DNA from: RGIG9041 sp045657265
Lineage (GTDB): Bacteria > Bacillota > Clostridia > Oscillospirales > QAKW01
NCBI GenBank assembly: GCA_045657265.1
Contig: JAZOSU010000024.1
Span: 1-28,992 of the forward strand
DNA: 28,992 nucleotides
Reading direction: 5' to 3'
Position numbers and translations under genes: made by a program. Below the pieces are notes generated by a model that saw only the letters and a program-made list of their open reading frames with translations, had not been told where the DNA came from and ran no database searches. Below are positions 23,100-28,992 of this stretch, piece after piece (position 1 is the stretch's first letter; each line of letters begins with the position of its first letter).

Positions 23100-24482
23100 A
23101 TGAAACATATTTCAGTAAGTGAGTTGTATACTTGCGCAGAAAAATATTATGATAAAGAAATTACTGTTTGCGGTTGGGTTCGTACCATTCGTGATTCTAA
23201 AAATTTTGCTTTTGTTGAACTTAATGATGGCAGTCATTTTAAAAGCATTCAGGTTGTTTTAGAAAGTAATGTTGTCACTAATTATGATGAAATAGTAAAG
23301 CAAAATGTTGGTGCATCTTTAATAGTAAGCGGTGTACTTTGTGCAACTCCACAGGCAAAACAGCCTTTTGAAATAAAAGCTACTGAAATTGCTGTGGAAG
23401 GTGTAAGCTCACCTGAGTATCCTCTTCAGAAAAAACGTCATACACTTGAGTATCTCAGAACTATGACACATCTGAGACCTAGAACCAATACTCTCTCAGC
23501 AGTATTCAGAGTTCGTTCAAAAGCAGCTTATGCTATTCATAAGTTTTTTAATGAAAATGGTTTTACTTATGTTCATACTCCAATAATTACAACATCTGAC
23601 TGTGAAGGTGCAGGGGAAATGTTCCGTGTTACTTCGCTTGATTTTGATAAAATAGAAGGTAAACCTGATTTTTCACGTGACTTCTTTCAAAAAAATACAT
23701 TTCTTACTGTTTCAGGTCAGTTGAATGCAGAATGCTTTGCTCAGGCATATGATAAAATATATACTTTTGGTCCTACTTTTAGAGCCGAAAACTCAAACAC
23801 CGTAAAACATGCGGCTGAATTCTGGATGATTGAGCCTGAAATTGCTTTCGCCGATTTGAACGATGATATGGAACTTGCAGAAAAAATGATTAAATTTGTA
23901 GTTTCTTATCTGCTTGAAAATTGCAAATACGAACTTGAATTTTTTAATAATTTTATTGATAAAACACTTCTTGAACGTTTGAACAATATTGTTTCAAATG
24001 ATTTTGCCAAAGTGACATACACCGATGCTGTAGCTATGCTTGAAAAAGTGAAAGATGATTTTGAATTTCCTGTTTCGTGGGGTATGGATTTACAGACTGA
24101 ACACGAAAGATACATCACAGAAAAAATATTTAAAAAGCCTGTATTTGTAATAGATTATCCCGCGGAAATCAAAGCATTTTATATGCGTCTTAATGATGAT
24201 AATAAAACGGTTGCTGCAATGGATCTTCTTGTTCCCGGTGTCGGTGAAATTATAGGCGGTAGCCAAAGAGAAGAAAGACTTGATGTTTTACTTGAAAAAA
24301 TGGATAAATTAGGTCTTGATAAAGATAGTTATGAATTCTATCTTGATTTACGTAGATTTGGCGGAACTAAACACGCTGGTTTCGGACTGGGTTTTGAGAG
24401 ACTTATTATGTATGTTACAGGTATGGCTAATATTCGTGATGTGTTGCCATTCCCGAGAACAGTTAAAAATGCTGACCTTTAA
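23100..24482 (+). CDS. asnS: Asparaginyl-tRNA synthetase
   Basis: A 460-residue class II aminoacyl-tRNA synthetase that charges tRNA-Asn. The N-terminal OB-fold anticodon-binding domain (ITVCGWVRTIRDSKNFAFVE) precedes the catalytic core. Motif 2 is FRAEN (227-231) and motif 3 is GFGLGFERL (starting near 427). The residues between (AEFWMIEPEIAFADLND) are typical of AsnRS rather than AspRS. The start is ATG 23100, 6 bases after GGAGG; an in-frame ATG at 23094 directly abuts that site and is less likely. An aminotransferase gene follows after 12 bases. Confidence 0.97.
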   Translation: MKHISVSELYTCAEKYYDKEITVCGWVRTIRDSKNFAFVELNDGSHFKSIQVVLESNVVTNYDEIVKQNVGASLIVSGVLCATPQAKQPFEIKATEIAVEGVSSPEYPLQKKRHTLEYLRTMTHLRPRTNTLSAVFRVRSKAAYAIHKFFNENGFTYVHTPIITTSDCEGAGEMFRVTSLDFDKIEGKPDFSRDFFQKNTFLTVSGQLNAECFAQAYDKIYTFGPTFRAENSNTVKHAAEFWMIEPEIAFADLNDDMELAEKMIKFVVSYLLENCKYELEFFNNFIDKTLLERLNNIVSNDFAKVTYTDAVAMLEKVKDDFEFPVSWGMDLQTEHERYITEKIFKKPVFVIDYPAEIKAFYMRLNDDNKTVAAMDLLVPGVGEIIGGSQREERLDVLLEKMDKLGLDKDSYEFYLDLRRFGGTKHAGFGLGFERLIMYVTGMANIRDVLPFPRTVKNADL

Positions 24483-24494
24483 TTGGAGACTTTT

Positions 24495-25781
24495 ATGACT
24501 TATCATTCAATGACAAGCGAGATGCTTGTTGATTTACGCAAAGACTTACTTAAAATCTATGATAGCTATTTAACAGATGGCGTTAAATTGGATATGGCTA
24601 GGGGTAAACCCGGCAAAGATCAACTTGATATTTCCGAAGGAATTTTAAGAGCTGTTTCTACCAATGAAGATTGCGAAGCGGAAAATTCTCTCGATTGCAG
24701 AAACTATGGCATTTTAGAAGGCTTGACTTGTGCAAGAGAATTATTTGCAGACGTCTTTGGTTTGAAAGCTGAGAACATTATTCTTGGTGGAAACTCAAGC
24801 CTTAATATGATGTACGATACTATATCAAGAGCGTATAATTTCGGTTTTTGTGATAGCGTTCGTCCTTGGTGCAGAGAAGAAAGAATAAGATTTCTTTGCC
24901 CATCACCGGGTTATGATAGACATTTTTCCATATGCGAACTGTTTGGCATAGAAATGATTGTTGTTCCTATGACGGAAAACGGACCTGATATGGATGTTGT
25001 TCGTAGTTATGTGGAATATGACGAGGAAGTTAAAGGTATTTGGTGTGTTCCTAAATACTCTAATCCCACAGGTGTTGTTTATTCTGATGAAGTAATTACT
25101 CAACTTGCTCAGTTAACTCCGGCGGCACCTGATTTTAAAATATTCTGGGATAATGCATATGCCATCCATGATTTTTACGAAAATATTCCTTTGAAAAATA
25201 TTTTTGATGAATGCGAAAAGTATGGTAATCCTAATATGCCGATTATGTTCGCTTCTACGTCAAAAATCACTTTCCCGGGAAGCGGTGTTGCGCTTGTATA
25301 TTCAAGTACAGAAAACTTAAATAACTTTAAAAAATATATGACAGTTCAGACCATTGGCCCTGATAAAATTAATCAGTTAAGACATGTCAGATATTTTAAG
25401 GATAAAAGCGGTATAATGGAACATATGAAACGTCATGCCGACATTCTTATTCCTAAATTTAATGCTATCATAGAAGCGTTTGAACGTGAATTTGAGGGAA
25501 CGGGTATTGCCAAATGGACTAAACCTCGAGGTGGATATTTCATAAGTTTCGATTCTTTACCTGGGTGCGCAAAAGAAATATTTAATCTTTGTAAAAATGC
25601 CGGTCTTACTCTTACAAATGCGGGTGCAACATTCCCTTATGGAAAAGATCCTGACGACAGTAATATTAGGATTGCTCCGTCTTTTCCAAGTAAAGAACAA
25701 CTTGTTGCGGCTGTTGAGCGTTTTATTGTTTGTGTAAAAATTGCATCAATAAATAAAATTCTTGAAGATAGAAACAAATAA
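24495..25781 (+). CDS. PLP-dependent aminotransferase (PF12897 aspartate-type)
   Basis: A 428-residue fold-type I PLP enzyme. It shows the PF12897 pattern: LDMARGKPGKDQLDIS, DCRNYGILEGLTCARELFAD, NSSLNMMYDTISRAY, YSNPTGVVYSD and the PLP lysine Lys257 in STSKITFPGSGVAL. Late in the protein SNIRIAPSFPS supplies the arginine that binds the carboxylate. Members include aspartate aminotransferases of actinobacteria, so aspartate/2-oxoglutarate exchange is a reasonable guess; the substrate is not certain. Sharing a transcript with asnS suggests a link to the aspartate/asparagine supply. The start ATG 24495 has GGAG 6 bases upstream. Confidence 0.86.
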   Translation: MTYHSMTSEMLVDLRKDLLKIYDSYLTDGVKLDMARGKPGKDQLDISEGILRAVSTNEDCEAENSLDCRNYGILEGLTCARELFADVFGLKAENIILGGNSSLNMMYDTISRAYNFGFCDSVRPWCREERIRFLCPSPGYDRHFSICELFGIEMIVVPMTENGPDMDVVRSYVEYDEEVKGIWCVPKYSNPTGVVYSDEVITQLAQLTPAAPDFKIFWDNAYAIHDFYENIPLKNIFDECEKYGNPNMPIMFASTSKITFPGSGVALVYSSTENLNNFKKYMTVQTIGPDKINQLRHVRYFKDKSGIMEHMKRHADILIPKFNAIIEAFEREFEGTGIAKWTKPRGGYFISFDSLPGCAKEIFNLCKNAGLTLTNAGATFPYGKDPDDSNIRIAPSFPSKEQLVAAVERFIVCVKIASINKILEDRNK

Positions 25782-25786
25782 AAAAA

Positions 25787-25811
25787 CAGGGGTACCTAAA
25801 TGGTTCCCCTG
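25787..25811. terminator. Terminator between the aminotransferase and the small membrane protein gene
   Basis: A 10-bp stem with one mismatch (CAGGGGTACC with GGTTCCCCTG) and a 5-base loop. On the minus strand a run of seven T follows directly, so it best serves the minus gene. On the plus strand a T-run comes after a few bases. Confidence 0.78.
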
Positions 25812-25813
25812 AT

Positions 25814-26044
25814 TTACATTTTTTTAATTTTCTTTTGAATAATATCAGTTAGTAATGCTATGATGCAGCATATTATGTGCCAAAGTAATAATGATTTTAC
25901 TAATTCTAACCATATTTCAAAAGAATAATGTACACTTATTTTTATGTCGATATACATCAAAAAACTTATGGTTAACATCATTATTGCCCAAATTATTGTT
26001 GAAAGCCATATAATTATTTTTGATGTATTAGATATATTTTTCAT
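25814..26044 (-). CDS. Small two-helix membrane protein, unknown function
   Basis: A 76-residue protein that I do not recognise. It has a short basic start (MKNISNTSK), two hydrophobic helices (about 10-32 and 46-65) and a basic C-terminus (IIQKKIKKM). A longer reading with 17 extra residues exists, but ATG 26044 has GGCAGGTG 6 bases upstream and is preferred. A good promoter and a strong terminator flank it, which supports a real gene. It is a single-gene unit. The layout alone gives no function; small two-helix proteins of this kind can be holin-like or accessory subunits, but nothing shows which. Confidence 0.72.
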   Translation of the reverse strand: MKNISNTSKIIIWLSTIIWAIMMLTISFLMYIDIKISVHYSFEIWLELVKSLLLWHIICCIIALLTDIIQKKIKKM

Positions 26045-26066
26045 TTTGTTCACCTGCCTAATTAAA

Positions 26067-26095
26067 ATTTTATTGGTTTTATCAGTTGATTTCAA
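26067..26095 (-). promoter_or_regulatory. Promoter of the small membrane protein gene
   Basis: On the minus strand TTGAAA (26095-26090) and TAAAAT (26072-26067) are separated by 17 bases, 22 bases before the start codon. Confidence 0.6.
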
Positions 26096-26140
26096 TATGG
26101 TTTTGGTGGAAAAATAACTATTATTTAACAGGTGTTTTAT

Positions 26141-26929
26141 ATGAAAATAGGTATTTCTTTAGCTTGCTTTTATCCAATGCATCCGGAAGAAACTATTAAT
26201 AGAGTTTCTAAGCTTGGATTTGATACTATAGAAGTTTTTCTTAATACTTATTGTGAATTGAGTGAGGATTATATTATTGGTTTAAAATCTGAGTGTGATA
26301 AAGTCGGACTTAAAATTCATTCTATACATCCTTTTACAAGTGCTCTTGAAAATTATATGTTCTTTTCTCCCTATGACAGAAGAATTGAAGATTCTAAAAA
26401 AATGTACGAACTGTATTGTAAAACAGCCATTATGCTCGGTGCAAGTGTAATTAATATACATGGGGATAGAGGGATTGGACTTACTGATATTGATAAATAT
26501 ATCAGATGTCTCGATCCGCTTTTGGAACTTAGTGCAAAGCACGGAGTTTATCTGTCACATGAAAATGTTTTCTTTAATAGTATTAATCATCCGGAATTTG
26601 TTTTTAAACTGCGTCAAAAACTCGGTAAGGGTACTGTTAAATTTACTTTAGATATTAAACAAGCCAATAAAGGTGGTAGTGATCCTTATGAAGTATGTCA
26701 GGCAATGGGAGAAGATGTTGTTAATTTTCATATTAATGATTACGATGATAATCATATTTGTATGTTGCCGGGACAAGGAAAGGTTGATCACCAAAAAATA
26801 ATGAATTTACTTGTTAAAAACGGTTATAAAGGTCCTGCACTTATCGAAGTGTATTCTGATAACTTTAAATCAGATGATGAAATATATAATTCCAAAGTAT
26901 ATCTTGAAAAAATAAAGCTTTCCAAATGA
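26141..26929 (+). CDS. Sugar phosphate isomerase/epimerase (AP endonuclease 2-type TIM barrel)
   Basis: A 262-residue TIM-barrel protein of the xylose isomerase-like family. It has MKIGISLACFYPMHPEETIN at the start, then SIHPF, VINIHGDRG, YLSHENVF, FTLDIKQANKGG and VNFHINDY, and ends with IEVYSDNF. The metal-binding Glu (HEN), Asp (TLDIKQ), His (NFHINDY) and Glu (LIEVYS) are present, so a metal-dependent isomerase or epimerase is likely. The substrate cannot be told, and no sugar pathway genes are adjacent. The start is ATG 26141 with ACAGGTG 6 bases upstream. Confidence 0.85.
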   Translation: MKIGISLACFYPMHPEETINRVSKLGFDTIEVFLNTYCELSEDYIIGLKSECDKVGLKIHSIHPFTSALENYMFFSPYDRRIEDSKKMYELYCKTAIMLGASVINIHGDRGIGLTDIDKYIRCLDPLLELSAKHGVYLSHENVFFNSINHPEFVFKLRQKLGKGTVKFTLDIKQANKGGSDPYEVCQAMGEDVVNFHINDYDDNHICMLPGQGKVDHQKIMNLLVKNGYKGPALIEVYSDNFKSDDEIYNSKVYLEKIKLSK

Positions 26930-26947
26930 ATGGAAAGCTTTATTTTT
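26908..26947. terminator. Bidirectional terminator between the isomerase gene and murC
   Basis: A perfect 14-bp stem (AATAAAGCTTTCCA with TGGAAAGCTTTATT) has a 6-base loop and T-rich tails on both strands. The isomerase stop codon lies in the loop and 3' arm start. Confidence 0.85.
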
Positions 26948-28301
26948 ATAATAATTCACTAATTTGATTTATGTTTCCTGCGCCCATTAAAATGTAGAGT
27001 TCATTGGGTTTTGCATTTGATTTTATATAATCAGCAATATCATTAAAACTGCTGATATATATAGAAGTTGGTATTTTTTCTTTCAAATCAAGAATATTCA
27101 CTCCAACAGTGTTGATTTCTCTCGCACTATATATATCGGTGAGAATTACCTGATCAGCATTTGAAAGTTCTTTTGCAAAATCATCCATAAGAAATTTAGT
27201 TCTTGTGTATGTGTGTGGTTGGAATATTACAGTCGTTTTGTTAAAACCTGCGGATTTTGCTGAAGCTATGGTTGCATTGATTTCGGTGGGGTGATGTGCG
27301 TAATCGTCTACAATAAGTGCACCGTTGAATTCTTTTTTAATTTCAAATCTTCTGTCTGCACCTTCAAATGCAAGTAAACCTTGTTTTATTTTATCGTTAT
27401 TAATCTGATACATTTTGGCGACACATATAGTTGCTAAAGCGTTTAAAATGTTGTGATTTCCAAAAACCGATAACTCTATATCACAAATTCTTTCGTGTTT
27501 ATATATTGCATCAAATACAGGTTTGCCTTTAATGTATCTGATGTTTTCAGGATAGCATGTATTTTGCGTATCAAGACCAAACGTAAGTATTTCTTTTGTA
27601 CAATTATCGATTATATGCTTACAATTGATATCATCGCCATTGATTATAACTAAGCCATTATCGTTTATGTTTTGAGTAAATTTTAAAAATGAATCTTTGA
27701 TGTTGTCTAAATCTTTGAAAAAGTCAAGATGATCACTGTCGATATTCAAGATGACTGCTGATTCAGGATAGAAGTGCAAAAATGAATTTACATATTCACA
27801 AGCTTCGTACACGCTATATTCTGATTTACCCACTTTGTAATTGGCGTTGATTTGTTTGAAATGGGCACCAATGAGAATGGTTGGGTCATATTGTGCCGCT
27901 AACATTACGGAGGCTATCATTGATGTGGTTGTTGTTTTACCGTGTGTACCCGCTACTGCAATAGAATGTTTGTATGTTAACATTAACATCCCAAGTAATA
28001 CAGCGCGTTCTATTATAGGAATATTGTTTTGTTTTGCGTATACAAGTTCAGGGTTACTGTCTGATATTGCGGCAGTGTATACAATCAGATCGGCGTTTTT
28101 TACATTATCACTATTGTGACCGATGTATACATCAATTCCGTTAGATTTAAGCATTTTTGTGTTTGCGGATTCTGTGGAATCAGAACCACTTACGTTTTTT
28201 CCGTTTCCTTTTAACAGGATGGCTAATGAGGACATAGAAACTCCGCCGATGCCTATAAAATGTATATTGTTATATCTATTTATATCAGGAAATAATTCCA
28301 T
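26946..28301 (-). CDS. murC: UDP-N-acetylmuramate--L-alanine ligase MurC
   Basis: A 451-residue Mur ligase that adds L-alanine to UDP-MurNAc, the first peptide step of peptidoglycan synthesis in the cytoplasm. Visible are the UDP-binding GIGGVSMSSLA (17-27), the ATP loop GTHGKTTTT (118-126), DSDHLDFF and the C-terminal VDDYAHHPTEI and FQPHTYTRT. These match MurC; the length and the GIGGVSMS start argue against Mpl. AAGGAGAC lies before the ATG, and TATAAT is found at 28335-28330 on the minus strand as a likely -10 box. It is alone, not in a mur cluster. Confidence 0.96.
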   Translation of the reverse strand: MELFPDINRYNNIHFIGIGGVSMSSLAILLKGNGKNVSGSDSTESANTKMLKSNGIDVYIGHNSDNVKNADLIVYTAAISDSNPELVYAKQNNIPIIERAVLLGMLMLTYKHSIAVAGTHGKTTTTSMIASVMLAAQYDPTILIGAHFKQINANYKVGKSEYSVYEACEYVNSFLHFYPESAVILNIDSDHLDFFKDLDNIKDSFLKFTQNINDNGLVIINGDDINCKHIIDNCTKEILTFGLDTQNTCYPENIRYIKGKPVFDAIYKHERICDIELSVFGNHNILNALATICVAKMYQINNDKIKQGLLAFEGADRRFEIKKEFNGALIVDDYAHHPTEINATIASAKSAGFNKTTVIFQPHTYTRTKFLMDDFAKELSNADQVILTDIYSAREINTVGVNILDLKEKIPTSIYISSFNDIADYIKSNAKPNELYILMGAGNINQISELL

Positions 28302-28385
28302 TTATCTGTCTCCTTAAGTATTTGTTTATATTATAGTCTATTTTTTAAATAAAATAAATAGTTTTTTTACATTTAATGAAAAATA

Positions 28386-28414
28386 TTGAAAACATATTTT
28401 TACTATAGTATAAT
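28386..28414 (+). promoter_or_regulatory. Sigma-A promoter of the gene at 28441
   Basis: TTGAAA (28386-28391) and TATAAT (28409-28414) are spaced by exactly 17 bases, 26 bases before the start codon. It diverges from murC. Confidence 0.72.
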
Positions 28415-28440
28415 GTATAAAAATTGTTTGGAGTGGTATT

Positions 28441-28854
28441 ATGAAAAAAATATTGTCGTTTTTTGATTCAAGAAGATACATTGTTTATATAGCTCTGGGT
28501 GTGTTGTTACTTTCTATGACTTTTAAATCACAAGTTGTTATTCTTTCTTATGGTGACGAGTATTCTTTAAGAATGGAATATACGGTTTACGGTTATTGCA
28601 TAAGAGCGTCTGCTGGACTTAAAGCAACCGAACCTGCTGTATATAATGAGGTTTATGTTGGCAATAGTATGTCTACGTCGATTTTAAAAGCTGTTTCGCA
28701 ACTTGAAAAACTTGGCGGTGAAGGGGGAACAGTTCGTATTATGACAACAGGTTTTCCAAAGAATAATGATAAACTTGAACTTGAAATCCAAAAACTTTTG
28801 GTAGATTCTGGCAGAAATGCGGAAATAATTGATGATATTAAAATTTTATCGTAA
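28441..28854 (+). CDS. Membrane-anchored protein of unknown function
   Basis: A 137-residue protein that I do not recognise. One membrane helix (about 12-28, RRYIVYIALGVLLLSMTF) is followed by an outside domain of about 105 residues. The end (SILKAVSQLEKLGGEGGTVR, then IMTTGFPKNNDKLELEIQKL) loosely resembles the alternating helix-strand layout of the extracytoplasmic part of RsgI-type anti-sigma factors, but it lacks their cytoplasmic domain and the resemblance is weak. GGAGTGG lies before the ATG and a strong promoter precedes it. No terminator hairpin separates it from the rRNA-type promoter, which starts 28 bases further on. Confidence 0.78.
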   Translation: MKKILSFFDSRRYIVYIALGVLLLSMTFKSQVVILSYGDEYSLRMEYTVYGYCIRASAGLKATEPAVYNEVYVGNSMSTSILKAVSQLEKLGGEGGTVRIMTTGFPKNNDKLELEIQKLLVDSGRNAEIIDDIKILS

Positions 28855-28882
28855 AAAAACGAAAAAAAGTTAAAAAAAGGTG

Positions 28883-28911
28883 TTGACAAAGTAGAAACAG
28901 TTTGGTAATAT
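28883..28911 (+). promoter_or_regulatory. Strong rRNA-type promoter
   Basis: A perfect TTGACA (28883-28888) and TAATAT (28906-28911) have a 17-base spacer and TGG just before the -10 box. An A-rich tract (28855-28877) directly upstream resembles an UP element. These are marks of a stable-RNA promoter. Confidence 0.82.
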
Positions 28912-28917
28912 ATTTAG

Positions 28918-28992
28918 GCACTCTTCGGAAGAGGGGTAGCGAATGAACATTGAAAATTAAACAGCATCATAAAAAAGGACCCGTTAATTGTT
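28918..28992 (+). other. Probable leader of an rRNA operon
   Basis: No protein gene fits here. A small hairpin (CTCTTCGGAAGAG at 28921-28933) is followed by GAACATTGAAAATTAAACAG (28944-28963), a form commonly found in the pre-16S leader and spacers of Firmicute rRNA operons. The 16S gene itself would lie beyond the window edge. The identification rests on the promoter and this motif only. Confidence 0.65.

Noticed and set aside
1..28992. CRISPR arrays, prophage, toxin-antitoxin or biosynthetic clusters
   Set aside because: No spaced direct repeats, phage structural genes, paired toxin-antitoxin frames or biosynthetic megagenes were seen on reading both strands; the XRE regulator at 7520 follows rpe with no partner toxin.

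Overview
The window is about 29 kb of low-GC DNA packed with short-spaced genes. It looks like a chromosomal segment of a spore-forming Clostridia, probably a gut Oscillospirales/Ruminococcaceae-type bacterium. The signs are the spoIIGA-sigE sporulation operon, the Firmicute c-di-AMP pair cdaA-cdaR, HPr with a regulatory Ser46, clostridial families (DUF3343, DUF4330, DUF4830), AGGAGG-type ribosome binding sites and many strong sigma-A-like promoters. The taxonomic placement is inference. Nearly all genes are housekeeping or well-known accessory genes. I found no phage, CRISPR array, defence island or clearly new system.

Layout. Positions 1-230 hold the 5' end of an IS1182-family transposase on the minus strand, cut by the window edge and apparently frameshifted. 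Next come sigE and spoIIGA (minus), behind a promoter with tandem Spo0A-like boxes and a long spacer. The opposite direction opens a cell-envelope operon: murJ, an O-antigen-ligase-like polymerase and two DUF4330 proteins. HPr, rpe and an XRE regulator follow as small units, then an EF-G-like GTPase with a broken G4 motif, a DUF4830 protein and an RsuA-type pseudouridine synthase. An orphan MsmX/UgpC-type sugar-transporter ATPase stands alone between its promoter and terminator.

The middle holds a PucR-type regulator followed by ftsE-ftsX, an M23 peptidase with coiled coil and an S41 C-terminal processing protease. This is a coherent FtsEX-controlled peptidoglycan hydrolase module. After a bidirectional terminator come a flavin reductase (minus), a DUF3343/cysteine-desulfurase pair, cdaA-cdaR, an RseC-like membrane protein, asnS and a PF12897-type aminotransferase. 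The right end has a two-helix membrane protein (minus), a TIM-barrel sugar isomerase, murC (minus) and a small membrane-anchored hypothetical protein. The last 110 bases carry a near-consensus promoter and a leader of the kind that precedes rRNA operons. The window therefore runs from an insertion sequence to an rRNA operon, two repeats at which assemblies commonly break.

The genes cover envelope building (murJ, murC, FtsEX module, polymerase), sporulation entry (sigE), c-di-AMP signalling, sulfur transfer and translation. The most interesting signals are regulatory: the spoIIG-like promoter, a promoter whose -10 box lies inside a terminator arm ahead of cdaA, and repeats in front of the PucR gene. 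The degenerate guanine-recognition motif of the EF-G paralogue is the main protein-level oddity.
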